Source of the DNA: Mannheimia pernigra
Lineage (GTDB): Bacteria; Pseudomonadota; Gammaproteobacteria; Enterobacterales; Pasteurellaceae
Assembly (NCBI RefSeq): GCF_013377995.1
Contig: NZ_CP055305.1
Span: forward strand, 1,364,001 to 1,428,000
Length of the DNA: 64,000 nt
Direction of reading: 5' to 3'
The notes beneath the pieces were generated by a model, which saw nothing but the letters and a program-made list of their open reading frames with translations, was not told where the DNA came from and did not search any database. Below, piece after piece: positions 19,914-29,589 of this stretch. Positions within the stretch are counted from its first letter, which is position 1. The number at the start of each line of letters is the position of its first letter. The translations under genes were made by a program, and so were the position numbers.

Positions 19914-21323
19914 TTACTCAAACATATCCGCAAGTAAAAATTGTAATACCGAATCCATTCGTAAATGTGGAATAGATTGGTCAAACTCAATCCGTTTTGG
20001 CTCAAATTGATCGAACTCAAAATGGTTAAATTGCCAATAATTTTTATCTGGCAATCGGCTTGGCACTGTGCCAGGGTAGAGCGTCACTTGTTTTTTATCG
20101 CTTGAGCGGATACCTCGAATTGCTCGCAGAGTCTTATCGTTTTGCGTGACTTTTACCGCATCGGTTGCTTGAATTGCAGAAATGGCTAAATAACCCGTTT
20201 CAATGCCATTAAATTCGGCGTGTCTGCCCCCTTCTTGTACAAGTTGTCGCATCAGGCTTTCTAAGTTTGGTATTTGATCGCTTGTGATATGGTCAGCTTT
20301 CGAGGCAATAAATAGTAGCTTGTCGATATTTGAAGAGAAAAGTCGGCTAAATAGTGATCGATTACCGTAATGAAAATGGTTGAAAAGCTGCTGTAGCCCT
20401 AATTTCATTTCCATAAATTCATTATAGCCATAATTTAATGGTGTGAGGCAGTCGGCTAGGATCACTTGGCGGTCGAATGTTGAGAAATAATCTTCATAAA
20501 ATGGTCTCACAATTTTTTTCTGGTAATGCTCATAACGTTTTTTTAGTGTATGGAACAGGCTGTTTTTATCGCTTTGCTCTAGCTTTTCCCATTCTGCTTG
20601 GTTTAAATCTAACAGTGGAAAAAATTGGAAAACGGGAGCACCTTTTGAATTTTCTGTTGGCAACACAAATCGCCCTGGCTGAATATATTGCATTCCCTCT
20701 GCTTTACAGGCGAGTAAATAATCGGTGTATTGCTGGCTTAAGTCTGCGAGCAAGTTTTCGTTTGTTTTTGCAAAAAGATCGACTTTTTTGACCGCTTGTA
20801 ACCAAGGTTGAGCCAATTCGAAACGTTTATCTTTATGTACCGCTTGCTGGGTTTGTGACCACTCTTTATATGAAAGAGAGAGTAGTGGTAAATCCAATAG
20901 CCATTCGCCAGGGTAATCAAAAATATCCAGATATAGCGTACTTGTTTCTTTAATATGGCGAAGTAGGGAGTGTTGGCGTTGGTAGCGAATCGCAAGACGA
21001 ATTTCACTAATGCCAGTGGTTGAGTTTGGCCAGTAAGGCGGATTAGCTTCAAAAGATTGGCGGTTTTTATCATATTCAAATCGAGGAATGGTTAAATCGC
21101 CCTGTTCTACCCGCTTTACCGAAATAATTTGCCCATTGCGAGCAGGGGCGAATAAATGCAAATGGGCGTTGCCCGCTTGATTAATGTGTAAAAGCTGATC
21201 AATCAGGCTGGTAATAAATGCTGTTTTACCACTGCGGCTTAACCCTGTAACAGCAAGGCGTAAGTGATTATCCAACCCACGTTGAACAAAGTTATTCAGT
21301 TTATGATGAATTTTAGAAAACAT
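19914..21323 (-). CDS. ycjX: YcjX-family P-loop GTPase-like protein
   Basis: Member of the YcjX (DUF463) family of P-loop NTPases. The 469 residues have the Walker A GLSRSGKT at 27-34 and the family segments YLDIFDYPGEWLLDLPLL, ILADCLTPLNYG and LLFIASKADHIT. The last is a GTPase-like G4 region. Function is poorly known; in E. coli ycjX is in the phage-shock neighbourhood beside ycjF. No ycjF is adjacent here. Divergent from the CYTH gene across 60 bases. Confidence 0.88.
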   Translation of the reverse strand: MFSKIHHKLNNFVQRGLDNHLRLAVTGLSRSGKTAFITSLIDQLLHINQAGNAHLHLFAPARNGQIISVKRVEQGDLTIPRFEYDKNRQSFEANPPYWPNSTTGISEIRLAIRYQRQHSLLRHIKETSTLYLDIFDYPGEWLLDLPLLSLSYKEWSQTQQAVHKDKRFELAQPWLQAVKKVDLFAKTNENLLADLSQQYTDYLLACKAEGMQYIQPGRFVLPTENSKGAPVFQFFPLLDLNQAEWEKLEQSDKNSLFHTLKKRYEHYQKKIVRPFYEDYFSTFDRQVILADCLTPLNYGYNEFMEMKLGLQQLFNHFHYGNRSLFSRLFSSNIDKLLFIASKADHITSDQIPNLESLMRQLVQEGGRHAEFNGIETGYLAISAIQATDAVKVTQNDKTLRAIRGIRSSDKKQVTLYPGTVPSRLPDKNYWQFNHFEFDQFEPKRIEFDQSIPHLRMDSVLQFLLADMFE

Positions 21324-21383
21324 TTTGCAACTTTTATTGATAAAATAACCGCTTGATTATACAACGTTGTGGGGCTGTGTTAA

Positions 21384-22244
21384 ATGGAAAACAAAAATCC
21401 AGCAGAAATTGAGCTGAAAATTATGCTCAATAAATCTAACATTCCGTTCATTAAAAATTGGCTGAATAGCTTAGAACGGTTTGAGTTAATTGAGCATAAA
21501 TCTCAACTATTAGCGAATTGTTATTATGATACACCTGAGCAGTTTTTTGCCTCAAAACAGATGGGGCTGAGGGTGCGTGCATACAATCATCAATTTGAAA
21601 TGACGCTTAAAACACAAGGCGAAATAGTTGGTGGCTTACATATTCGCCCTGAATATAATTTAGCACTTTCAAAAAATGATCCCGATTTTCTCGCTTTAGT
21701 TAAAAAATTTAATTTGCCTTTTGAGAATGCCAAACAGATTGCCGATAGTTTACAAGTGATGTTTAGTACAGATTTCATTCGTGAAATTTGGTTATATAAA
21801 GTAGGAGAGTCTGAAGTGGAGGTGGCACTTGATCAAGGTTTGATTAAAAATCAATATGGTAAAGAAGTTATTTGTGAATTGGAGTTTGAAATTAAACAAG
21901 GTAATTTAAGTGATTTATTGCTCTTAGTGGACACTATGCCACAAATTGATGGAATGTGGCTCAGCGGTTTAAGTAAGGCTCAACGTGGCTATTTAAGTGG
22001 ACAAGCGGTTAAATTTGAACAAAAAATTGCCAATGCAATGCAACAAGAAAATAGTTATCAGCTAGAACAAAAGTTGGCTGATTTTATTCGAATAGGGGGT
22101 GAAAATCGTGCTGTTCTGGCACGCTTTAATCAATGCACCAACCAGCAATTTGATTCTTGGCAGCAGGCAAAAGAATTTGTAAAAAGTAAAGGCTATTTTT
22201 TATCCAATTTGGTGGCATTGAAAAAACGAGAATATGCCTCATAA
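21384..22244 (+). CDS. ygiF: CYTH-domain inorganic triphosphatase (YgiF-like)
   Basis: CYTH tunnel-fold phosphatase that hydrolyses tripolyphosphate using divalent metal. The signature E-x-E-x-K is at residues 8-12 (EIELK), and the tunnel residues R and K in LRVRAYN and MTLKTQG follow. At 286 residues it has the N-terminal CYTH domain and a short helical C terminus, not the full CHAD domain of E. coli YgiF (433 residues). The stop is one base from the stop of convergent yoaH. Confidence 0.82.
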   Translation: MENKNPAEIELKIMLNKSNIPFIKNWLNSLERFELIEHKSQLLANCYYDTPEQFFASKQMGLRVRAYNHQFEMTLKTQGEIVGGLHIRPEYNLALSKNDPDFLALVKKFNLPFENAKQIADSLQVMFSTDFIREIWLYKVGESEVEVALDQGLIKNQYGKEVICELEFEIKQGNLSDLLLLVDTMPQIDGMWLSGLSKAQRGYLSGQAVKFEQKIANAMQQENSYQLEQKLADFIRIGGENRAVLARFNQCTNQQFDSWQQAKEFVKSKGYFLSNLVALKKREYAS

Positions 22245-22245
22245 T

Positions 22246-22410
22246 TTATTCATTTTTCATTTTCTCCGATATTTTGTGTTTTTCTCGTAATTGATTAGCA
22301 ATAATTTGAATTGCCTCTCCTGCACTGATGCCTTCTGCCATCAGCTTTTGAATGTCTTCCACGGCTGCTTGTTGTTGCTCGTGGGTAAGTGATAAAAGTG
22401 AATTATCCAT
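22246..22410 (-). CDS. yoaH: YoaH-family small protein
   Basis: A 54-residue protein, read from the minus strand ([20 protein letters not shown] … KMKNE). It matches the UPF0181/YoaH family, whose E. coli member begins with [22 protein letters not shown]. Residues [25 protein letters not shown] are all recognisable. Function is unknown. It is 10 bases after truC on the same strand, with AAAAGGAAC as its ribosome site, and ends the yqcC-truC-yoaH unit. Confidence 0.88.
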   Translation of the reverse strand: MDNSLLSLTHEQQQAAVEDIQKLMAEGISAGEAIQIIANQLREKHKISEKMKNE

Positions 22411-22420
22411 AATGTTCCTT

Positions 22421-23149
22421 TTAGTTTAAGGGTGGGAAGTTCCAGTTAAAAAATGCGAAGAGGGTTTGCCATTGCTTATCAAGCGGTGCAATTATTTCAA
22501 TTTTTTGCAAAGTTTTTGGGTGCTGAAATTGTAACTTATGGGCGTGTAGCATTAAACGATCTACACCTGATTTTTCGCTCAACGCACGGTTTTGATGGAG
22601 ATCACCATATTTACTGTCGCCCATAATAGGATGAAAAAGATGCTTTAAATGGCGGCGAAGTTGGTGTTTTCTGCCTGTTCGGGGATATAATTCTACCAAG
22701 CTATAACGTGCATTTGAATGTTTTCCCGCAGGGAAAGGCATTTCAGCAGTAGCTAAGCCTTCATAATCAGTAATAGCCTCTTGAGCGGCTTTTTCTTGCG
22801 AAAATTTATCGGCGATTTTATCTAAAACCACTTTGAGCGGATAGTTTATTCGTGCTTTTCCTCGCAAATAACCACGCACAATCGCTAAATAACGTTTTTG
22901 TACTTGATGTTGTTCAAATTGCTCACTCATAAGCCGTGCCATTTCGCTATTTAATGCAAAGAGCAAAACACCAGAAGTAGGGCGATCAAGCCGATGAATT
23001 GGGAAAACGTGTTGCCCGATTTGATCTCGCAACGTTTGCATAGCAAAAATAGTTTCGTGCTTATCAAGCCAGGAGCGATGAACCAGCATTCCGGCAGGTT
23101 TATTGATCGCTATGATTTCATCATCTTGGTATAAAATTTCAAGTTCCAT
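22421..23149 (-). CDS. truC: tRNA pseudouridine(65) synthase
   Basis: RluA-family pseudouridine synthase modifying U65 in tRNA-Ile and tRNA-Asp. The 242 residues start directly with the catalytic domain, without an S4 domain. The catalytic Asp is in the family motif [15 protein letters not shown] at about residues 52-66, and the TruC-type WLDKHET and [11 protein letters not shown] segments precede it. yqcC lies just upstream, the arrangement seen in E. coli and Haemophilus. Confidence 0.93.
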   Translation of the reverse strand: MELEILYQDDEIIAINKPAGMLVHRSWLDKHETIFAMQTLRDQIGQHVFPIHRLDRPTSGVLLFALNSEMARLMSEQFEQHQVQKRYLAIVRGYLRGKARINYPLKVVLDKIADKFSQEKAAQEAITDYEGLATAEMPFPAGKHSNARYSLVELYPRTGRKHQLRRHLKHLFHPIMGDSKYGDLHQNRALSEKSGVDRLMLHAHKLQFQHPKTLQKIEIIAPLDKQWQTLFAFFNWNFPPLN

Positions 23150-23153
23150 TCGT

Positions 23154-23480
23154 TTAATCTTTTAATAATTGCTCTAATTTTAATATCGGTGCTGAAATGG
23201 TGGGAAGATAGTCTTCATTCTTCAATGCCTCTTCCAAATAAGGCGTAATGGCAAAATTGCGAGGCAAATTTGCATTAGCTTCTAAAATTGCTCGCATTCT
23301 TGGAATAAAGATCCATTGTAACCATTGCGTGGGGGTTAACGTGTCTAGGCAAAATGGTTGTTGATTGGCTAAGGCTTCTTGGCTTGGGGGGGTGGCTTCC
23401 CAAAGCTGATGAATATGAAGAGCGATTTCTAAGTCAGATAAATGTTGTTTAACTTTTGCGTTTATTTCGGGAGATTTCAT
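23154..23480 (-). CDS. yqcC: YqcC-family protein
   Basis: YqcC (DUF446) family, function unknown, normally paired with truC. I place the start at 23480 (MKSPEINAKVKQHLSDLEIAL), giving 108 residues, close to the E. coli length. An upstream in-frame ATG would add 16 residues and run into the trpCF leader. The family core QPFCLDTLTPTQWLQWIFIPRM is present. Only four bases separate it from truC. It is divergent from trpCF across 86 bases. Confidence 0.87.
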   Translation of the reverse strand: MKSPEINAKVKQHLSDLEIALHIHQLWEATPPSQEALANQQPFCLDTLTPTQWLQWIFIPRMRAILEANANLPRNFAITPYLEEALKNEDYLPTISAPILKLEQLLKD

Positions 23481-23566
23481 TTCAGTTTCACTTGTTAAAT
23501 GCGTTTTTTTCAGTAAAAATAATGGCAAATTCTACCATTCAAACTTATTTCCCTCTAGGAATTTAT

Positions 23567-24991
23567 ATGCAAGATTCAGATTCAACTCATCAGCCAACTA
23601 TTTTACAAAAAATCGTACAAGATAAAGCGATTTGGGTGAAGCAAAAAGAGCACGATTTTCCACTAAGAGAGTTTCAGCATAAAATTGTGAAAAGTGAGCG
23701 TGATTTTTATGCTGAATTAGCTAAAGGTACGCATCAAGAACCAGCTTATATTTTAGAATGCAAAAAAGCATCTCCATCAAAAGGGTTGATTCGAGCTGAG
23801 TTTGATTTAAATCACATTGCATCAGTTTATAAAAAGTATGCGAGCGTGATTTCAGTTTTGACCGATGAGCAATATTTTCAAGGCGATTTTCGCTATATCG
23901 ACCAAGTAAAACAGCAAACTACACAACCAATTTTGTGCAAAGATTTTATGATTTCGCCTTATCAGGTTTATCTCGCTCGTTTTTATAATGCCGATGCGAT
24001 TTTGCTGATGCTCTCGGTTGTTGATGATGAAACTTACCGTGAACTTTCTACGTTAGCTCACGAGTTAGGAATGGGCGTTTTAACCGAGACCAGTACAGAA
24101 TCGGAATTTAAACGTGCGTTAGCCTTGAAAGCGAAAGTGATTGGCGTGAATAACCGTGATTTACACACGCTGAAGATTGATATGAGCCGAATTGTTCGCT
24201 TGGTAGAAAAATATCAAGATCACATTCCTGCCGATGTGTGTTTGATTTCAGAGTCGGGCATTAATGATCATCATCAGATAAAACGCATTAAGCCTTATGT
24301 GCATTCCTTTTTAATTGGCAGTAGTTTAATGGGAAATCGTGATCTGGATAATGCCGTGCGTGCGGTTATGTTCGGGGAAAATAAAGTGTGCGGTTTAACC
24401 CGAGTACAAGACGTAAAGGCGGTTTATGAGCAAGGTGCATTATACGGTGGCTTAATTTTTGCAGAAGGTTCTCCTCGCCAGCTTTCATTACGACAAGCAC
24501 AAGAATTGGTGGTAAATGCTCCTTTGTGTTATGTAGGCGTTTTCCAAGATCAAGCGGTAGAATTTGTAGAAAAAATTGCAAAACAGCTTAAATTATGTGC
24601 AGTGCAGTTACACGGTTCAGAAGATGAGAAATATATCGCCGAATTGGCTGAAAAATTGGGCGATAAAACGCAAATTTGGAAAGCATTATCGGTAGATCTT
24701 GACGCTGAACACATTGAATTTACCGATAATCCAAAAATTACTCGCTATGTATTAGATAGTAAAGTCGCAAATCAACAAGGTGGCACGGGTATCACATTTA
24801 ATTGGTCATTAATTCCAGCTGCATTAAAACAGAAAGCGTTATTAGCTGGTGGAATTAATGCAGAGAATATTGAAGAGGCTTTGCTCCAAGGCTGCTTAGG
24901 CGTAGATTTAAATTCAGGTGTTGAAAGTGCTAAAGGTGTAAAAGATTTTGCAAAATTAACCGCTTGTTTTACGAAAATTATTCATGCGTAG
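23567..24991 (+). CDS. trpCF: Bifunctional indole-3-glycerol-phosphate synthase / PRA isomerase
   Basis: Catalyses two consecutive steps of tryptophan synthesis. The N-terminal TIM barrel (residues 1-255) has the IGPS motifs ECKKASPSKGLIR, VLTDEQYFQG and CLISESGIN. The C-terminal barrel has PRAI motifs VCGLTRVQDVKAVY, GVFQDQ, VQLHGSEDE and LAGGINAENIEEAL. I use the ATG at 23567 because TAGGA lies seven bases before it. The longer frame upstream overlaps yqcC and lacks a site. The length is then 474 residues. No other trp gene is in the window, so the pathway is split on this chromosome. Confidence 0.95.
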   Translation: MQDSDSTHQPTILQKIVQDKAIWVKQKEHDFPLREFQHKIVKSERDFYAELAKGTHQEPAYILECKKASPSKGLIRAEFDLNHIASVYKKYASVISVLTDEQYFQGDFRYIDQVKQQTTQPILCKDFMISPYQVYLARFYNADAILLMLSVVDDETYRELSTLAHELGMGVLTETSTESEFKRALALKAKVIGVNNRDLHTLKIDMSRIVRLVEKYQDHIPADVCLISESGINDHHQIKRIKPYVHSFLIGSSLMGNRDLDNAVRAVMFGENKVCGLTRVQDVKAVYEQGALYGGLIFAEGSPRQLSLRQAQELVVNAPLCYVGVFQDQAVEFVEKIAKQLKLCAVQLHGSEDEKYIAELAEKLGDKTQIWKALSVDLDAEHIEFTDNPKITRYVLDSKVANQQGGTGITFNWSLIPAALKQKALLAGGINAENIEEALLQGCLGVDLNSGVESAKGVKDFAKLTACFTKIIHA

Positions 24992-25014
24992 CGACACGGC
25001 GAATCAAAGTGTGT

Positions 25015-25020
25015 TAGAAT
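25015..25020 (+). promoter_or_regulatory. Extended -10 promoter for the small ORF
   Basis: TGT-TAGAAT: an extended -10 (TG at 25012-25013, hexamer 25015-25020) 41 bases before the 26-codon ORF. No good -35 is visible, which extended -10 promoters can dispense with. Confidence 0.4.
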
Positions 25021-25061
25021 AAAATCGGTTTTAACAATAACTAACAATGAGGGTTTATATT

Positions 25062-25142
25062 ATGGGGACTTTGGGTTATTCAATGCTAACAGTGGTGTTT
25101 TCACTGAGTATGATCGTATTTTTAGCCTACAATATTTTCTAA
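25062..25142 (+). CDS. 26-residue single-pass membrane small protein
   Basis: The ORF encodes MGTLGYSMLT … AYNIF, almost entirely hydrophobic, and would span the membrane once. Evidence that it is a gene: a strong ribosome site GAGGG eight bases before the ATG, a possible extended -10 upstream, and a very strong terminator 18 bases after the stop. I do not recognise the family; it is not CydX or AcrZ. It sits between trpCF and mnmC and could be missed by standard gene callers. Confidence 0.6.
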   Translation: MGTLGYSMLTVVFSLSMIVFLAYNIF

Positions 25143-25160
25143 TATTTATTCTATTATTAA

Positions 25161-25197
25161 GACACGGAAAATCCTTTGATTTTCCGTGTCTTGTTTT
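25161..25197 (+). terminator. Strong intrinsic terminator before mnmC
   Basis: Thirteen-base-pair perfect stem GACACGGAAAATC / GATTTTCCGTGTC (25161-25173 and 25178-25190), loop CTTT, tail TTGTTTT. It ends the trpCF and small-ORF transcripts. It overlaps the mnmC leader: the mnmC ribosome site GAGGGA begins at 25198. Confidence 0.93.
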
Positions 25198-25206
25198 GAG
25201 GGATAT

Positions 25207-27207
25207 ATGTCTAAACTCACTTTTGCCTCGCTTTCATTTAATGCGGCAAATACGCCTGTTTCTGAGCAATTTGATGATATTTATTTTTCCACCCAAGATG
25301 GCCTAGCAGAAAGTCAGTATGTGTTCCAAGAAGGAAATCAACTTTGGGAAAAATGGCAATTACATTTAAGTGAGGCTTTTGTGATTGCTGAAACGGGTTT
25401 TGGGACAGGCTTAAATTTTTTAGCCGTTGCTGATAAGTTTCAGCAATTTCGAGCGGCTTTTCCAGAAAATCAACTTAAGCGCCTTTACTTTATTTCGTTC
25501 GAAAAGTTTCCTTTAACTTCAACGCAATTAGATGAGGTTCATAAACATTATTCGCAATTTGCCATATTATCTGAAAAATTAACCGCTTGTTGGCAGCCCC
25601 GCCAGAGCGGTTGTCAGCGTTACCATTTTGACAATATCTATTTAGATGTATGGTTTGGCGATATTGCAGAAAATTTACCACAGTTGGGCGATTTATATAA
25701 TTCTAGTGTTGATGCTTGGTTTTTAGATGGATTCTCACCAGATAAAAATCCTGAAATGTGGAATGAGCAGCTTTACAATCAAATGTTTCGCTTAAGTTCT
25801 CAGGGCGGTAGCTTTGCGACTTTTACGGCTTCAAGTGCAGTGAGAAAAGGATTACAAGCGGCTGGTTTTGAGGTGAAAAAACGCAAAGGTTTTGGCAAAA
25901 AACGTGAAATGTTATTTGGCGAAAAACCGCTTGATAGCACAATTTACGCCCCCAATTACCCCTATTTTTATGCAAAAAATGAAAAAGTAGATGATGTGGC
26001 AATTATCGGTGGCGGGGTAGCAAGTTTATTTGTTGCGTTATCGCTCTTAGAAAAAGGCAAACAAGTGACGCTTTATTGTAAAGATGAAAATGTTGCAATG
26101 AATGCTTCTGGCAATTTACAAGGTGCGATTTATCCACAGCTGAGCGATGATGATGAGCGTAATGTCAGGTTTTATGTCCATAGTTTTGATTATGCGTTGC
26201 AGCGATTGGCACAATTAAAAAGTCAAATTGAGTTTGAATATAATGCAAATGGCGTAGCACTTTACGCCTATGATCATAAAACAGCGAAAAAATTGGAGAA
26301 AATGGCAGAGCAGACAGAGGATGAAACTCTGTTTGCACTTTGCTCAGCCACAGAATTAAGCGAGAAATTAGGTTTAAAAGTACCAAATGGAGGTGCTTTT
26401 ATTCCACAAGGTGGTTGGCTCTCACCAGTGCAACTTGTGAGAAATGGTTTTGCTTGGCTTGAAGATAAAGGCTTGAATATTGTACTTAGCCATAAAGTGG
26501 AAGCGTTACATTTTTCTCAAGGAAAGTGGCAATGGCAGATGAATGGAAAAACATTTCAACATCAAGCCGTTGTATTTGCCAATGGTCATACGCTCAATGA
26601 ATTTAGCCAAGCCAATGGTATTCCGCTCTATCCTGTTCGAGGACAGGTAAGCCAAATTCCAACCACAGCGGAGCTGCAAAAACTAAAATGTGTGGTTTGC
26701 TATGATGGTTATTTAACGCCAAAATCGACATCAGGCACCCATTGTCTTGGGGCAAGCCATATTCGTGATAATGCGGAAATGGATTTCAGTGTAGCCGAAC
26801 ATGGTGAAAATCTTGCAAAACTTCAGCAAAATGTAACCGCTTGTAGCTGGACGGATGGGGTTGATTTATCTGAAAACAGGGCGAAAGTTGGCGTTCGAGC
26901 AGCCCTTAGAGACAGAGTGCCGATGGTGGGGGCAATGCATCATTTTGAGCAACAAAAAATACAATACGCTAACTTGTATAACCAATTAAGGCGAAAGCAA
27001 GCGGTTGAAACTGCGGATATTTTTGCAAATTTATATATGGTTAATGGCTTGGCTTCTCGTGGCTTAACTACAGCCCCGTTATTAGGAGAACTGTTAGCAA
27101 GCCTAATTGCGAATGAGCCAGTACCCATCAGTGAAGATATTTGGCATAATTTAAGTCCAAATCGAACTTGGATGAGAAAATTATTGAAAGGTTCAGCGGT
27201 GGAATAA
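25207..27207 (+). CDS. mnmC: Bifunctional tRNA mnm5s2U biosynthesis protein MnmC
   Basis: Completes 5-methylaminomethyl-2-thiouridine at the tRNA wobble position. The N-terminal methyltransferase (MnmC2, residues 1-235) has ETGFGTGLNFLA and DAWFLDGFSPDKNPEMW. The C-terminal FAD oxidoreductase (MnmC1, from about 255) starts with the nucleotide-binding VAIIGGGVASLFVAL and has GRQ-type GQVSQIP and the closing NGLASRGLTTAPLLGE. I choose the ATG at 25207 after GAGGGA, because an earlier ATG would lie inside the terminator. The length is 666 residues. Several in-frame USS. Confidence 0.95.
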   Translation: MSKLTFASLSFNAANTPVSEQFDDIYFSTQDGLAESQYVFQEGNQLWEKWQLHLSEAFVIAETGFGTGLNFLAVADKFQQFRAAFPENQLKRLYFISFEKFPLTSTQLDEVHKHYSQFAILSEKLTACWQPRQSGCQRYHFDNIYLDVWFGDIAENLPQLGDLYNSSVDAWFLDGFSPDKNPEMWNEQLYNQMFRLSSQGGSFATFTASSAVRKGLQAAGFEVKKRKGFGKKREMLFGEKPLDSTIYAPNYPYFYAKNEKVDDVAIIGGGVASLFVALSLLEKGKQVTLYCKDENVAMNASGNLQGAIYPQLSDDDERNVRFYVHSFDYALQRLAQLKSQIEFEYNANGVALYAYDHKTAKKLEKMAEQTEDETLFALCSATELSEKLGLKVPNGGAFIPQGGWLSPVQLVRNGFAWLEDKGLNIVLSHKVEALHFSQGKWQWQMNGKTFQHQAVVFANGHTLNEFSQANGIPLYPVRGQVSQIPTTAELQKLKCVVCYDGYLTPKSTSGTHCLGASHIRDNAEMDFSVAEHGENLAKLQQNVTACSWTDGVDLSENRAKVGVRAALRDRVPMVGAMHHFEQQKIQYANLYNQLRRKQAVETADIFANLYMVNGLASRGLTTAPLLGELLASLIANEPVPISEDIWHNLSPNRTWMRKLLKGSAVE

Positions 27208-27215
27208 AAAGCAAA

Positions 27216-27236
27216 TCCCGAAATTTTATTTCGGGA
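27216..27236. terminator. Bidirectional terminator between mnmC and lpxA
   Basis: Nine-base-pair perfect stem TCCCGAAAT / ATTTCGGGA (27216-27224 and 27228-27236) with a three-base loop. T-rich tails flank it on both strands, so it can end both convergent transcripts. Confidence 0.82.
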
Positions 27237-27250
27237 GTTTCATTTTTGCA

Positions 27251-28045
27251 TTAGCGAATAATACCACGTGTTGAACGTTTGAAGAACTCTTTGAAAATAG
27301 CAATAGCAGGCTCATTTTCTGCAATTTGTTCAATTTCTACTAAGCCTTCTTCTAATGTTTTACCGCTAGAATAAATCAGCTTATACACTTTGCGAATTGC
27401 GTGTAACGTTGCTTTATCGAAACCTCGGCGTTTCAAACCTTCAAGATTAATACCAAATGGACGAGCGTGATTACCTTGTGCCATCACATAAGGTGGGACG
27501 TCTTGGCTAACCATTGAACCTCCGCCTAACATAGCATGTGAGCCGATTACCACAAACTGATGAATAGCAGACATACCGCCTACGATGACGAAATCATCTA
27601 ACGTAACGTGTCCTGCAAGGGTGCCATTATTGGCAATAATACAACGATTGCCAATAGAACAGTCGTGAGCAATGTGGGTGTTGATCATCAATAAGTTGTC
27701 ATCTCCAATCTTAGTTACCCCACCCCCTTGCACCGTACCACGGTGGATCGTGACACTCTCACGAATACGATTACGGTTGCCTATCATCACTTTTGTTGGC
27801 TCACCTTGATATTTTAAATCTTGATTGATTTCCCCAATGCTCGCGAATTGGAAAATATGGTTGTCTTCTCCAATCTCAGTTAGACCATTTATAACAACGT
27901 GAGAGTGAATTTTGGTTCTGGCACCGATTTTTACATCTTTACCAATCACCGTAAAAGGGCCAATTTCAACATGAGCACCAATTTGTGCCCCATCTTCAAT
28001 AATAGCAAGTGAGTTAATCTTAGCCGTTGAGTCAATTAGACGCAT
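27251..28045 (-). CDS. lpxA: UDP-GlcNAc acyltransferase
   Basis: First step of lipid A synthesis: adds R-3-hydroxyacyl from ACP to UDP-GlcNAc. The 264 residues form a left-handed beta-helix of hexapeptide repeats (residues 1-185; [20 protein letters not shown]…). The catalytic His is in [13 protein letters not shown], near residue 125. The C-terminal helical domain follows ([25 protein letters not shown]). It is the last gene of the envelope cluster here; lpxB does not follow. Confidence 0.97.
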   Translation of the reverse strand: MRLIDSTAKINSLAIIEDGAQIGAHVEIGPFTVIGKDVKIGARTKIHSHVVINGLTEIGEDNHIFQFASIGEINQDLKYQGEPTKVMIGNRNRIRESVTIHRGTVQGGGVTKIGDDNLLMINTHIAHDCSIGNRCIIANNGTLAGHVTLDDFVIVGGMSAIHQFVVIGSHAMLGGGSMVSQDVPPYVMAQGNHARPFGINLEGLKRRGFDKATLHAIRKVYKLIYSSGKTLEEGLVEIEQIAENEPAIAIFKEFFKRSTRGIIR

Positions 28046-28075
28046 AGTTTAGCTCCTTTATTTTAAGCTAGTTAA

Positions 28076-28543
28076 TTATTTACGGCGAGCACACATTAAG
28101 TCTGCTTCACACACTAATTTGCCATCAACGTATGCTTTACCAGTGAATTTAGTAATACCACGCACTTCTTTTAAAAACGCCACTTCAAGTTCAAGTTGAT
28201 CGCCAGGCACTACAGGGCGTTTGAAACGAGCATTATCAATTGCTGCAAAATAATAAAGCTCATCTTCACTTAATTTACCATAGGTCGCAACTGCTAATAC
28301 GCCTGTTGCTTGAGCCATTGCTTCAAGAATTAATACGCCTGGAAAAATCGGTGCATTCGGGAAATGTCCAGTAAAACAAGGCTCGTTAAAGGTTACATTT
28401 TTAATTGCTTTTAACCATTTGCCTGCTTCGTAATCAGTTACACGATCAACTAAAAGAAAAGGGTATCTATGTGGTAGCATACCCATAATTTCGGTAACTT
28501 CAATAATTTTTGACTCACGATTTTTAGTTGTAGTTTCTGTCAC
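28076..28543 (-). CDS. fabZ: 3-hydroxyacyl-ACP dehydratase
   Basis: Hot-dog fold dehydratase of fatty acid elongation, acting on the same hydroxyacyl-ACP pool used by LpxA and LpxD. The 155 residues contain the catalytic His in [14 protein letters not shown] and the catalytic Glu in [12 protein letters not shown]. Full length, standard position between lpxD and lpxA. Confidence 0.96.
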   Translation of the reverse strand: MTETTTKNRESKIIEVTEIMGMLPHRYPFLLVDRVTDYEAGKWLKAIKNVTFNEPCFTGHFPNAPIFPGVLILEAMAQATGVLAVATYGKLSEDELYYFAAIDNARFKRPVVPGDQLELEVAFLKEVRGITKFTGKAYVDGKLVCEADLMCARRK

Positions 28544-28563
28544 TTTAAGACCTCTAAATAAAA

Positions 28564-29589
28564 TTAATCGTTAAAACGTTTTTCAAGTGATTTTAAACGT
28601 TTATTCATTTCATCAATATTCATCACTAATGCGGCAGTTTTACGCCACTCTTTATTGGTTTGTAGCGGAATACCTGATGAATAAATACCTTTTTCTGTAA
28701 TCGGCCTCATCACCATTCCCATACCAGTAATAATTGCACCGTCGCAGATTTCCATATGACCGTTGATAACGCTAGCCCCACCAATCTGGCAAAAGCGACC
28801 GATTTTTAGGCTACCAGCCATAATGACACCACCTGCAACGGCGGTGCCAAAGCCAATATGAACATTATGTGCGATTTGGCAAAGGTTATCAATAATCACA
28901 TTATCTTCAATGACCGTTGGATCTAACGCACCTCTATCAATACAAGTGCAAGAGCCAATTTCAACACGATTACCAATAATTACCCCGCCAGTTTGTGGGA
29001 TTTTGATCCACTGACCTTTATCGTTAGCATAGCCAAAGCCATCACTACCAATAACAGCAGATGATTGAATGAGACAATCAGAGCCGATTTGAACGTTATG
29101 ATAAACCGAAACATTTGCCCAAAGCTGGGTTCTTGCTCCAATTTTACTATTTTTACCTACAAAGCAGCCTGCACCTATTATAGCACCATCGCCTAATTCT
29201 ACACCGCTTTCAATGACAGCGTTTGCTCCAACAGAAACATTATTGCCTAATTTTGCTTGAGATGAGATCACAGCACTTGGGTGAATATCTGTAGCTGCTT
29301 TGGGGGAGGAATCCATATATTGTGCAATTAATGCGTAGGCGACATAAGGGTTAGCGACAATAATTATATTTTGATCTTCACGACAAAACTCAACATCTGC
29401 TGGGCTAACAATGATTGCACCTGCATTGCAAGCGGTTAAATTTTCCCGATATTTTGCATTTGAGATAAAGGTAATTTGAGCACTATTTGCTTTATTTAAA
29501 GCGGCTATACTTTGAATAGCCAAATCGGCGTTACCCCTAAGGGTACCGCCGATATGCTCCGCCAAATCAATTAAACGGAAATTTCCCAT
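28564..29589 (-). CDS. lpxD: UDP-3-O-acylglucosamine N-acyltransferase
   Basis: Third step of lipid A synthesis, adding the second hydroxyacyl chain. The 341 residues comprise an N-terminal uridine-binding domain ([20 protein letters not shown]), a long hexapeptide-repeat beta-helix, the catalytic His in [16 protein letters not shown], and a C-terminal helix ([17 protein letters not shown]). The start codon overlaps the skp stop by one base, so the two are translationally coupled. Confidence 0.96.
   Translation of the reverse strand: MGNFRLIDLAEHIGGTLRGNADLAIQSIAALNKANSAQITFISNAKYRENLTACNAGAIIVSPADVEFCREDQNIIIVANPYVAYALIAQYMDSSPKAATDIHPSAVISSQAKLGNNVSVGANAVIESGVELGDGAIIGAGCFVGKNSKIGARTQLWANVSVYHNVQIGSDCLIQSSAVIGSDGFGYANDKGQWIKIPQTGGVIIGNRVEIGSCTCIDRGALDPTVIEDNVIIDNLCQIAHNVHIGFGTAVAGGVIMAGSLKIGRFCQIGGASVINGHMEICDGAIITGMGMVMRPITEKGIYSSGIPLQTNKEWRKTAALVMNIDEMNKRLKSLEKRFND

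Noticed and set aside
23456..23566. Upstream extension of trpCF
   Set aside because: It overlaps divergent yqcC and has no ribosome site; the ATG at 23567 has TAGGA at good spacing.
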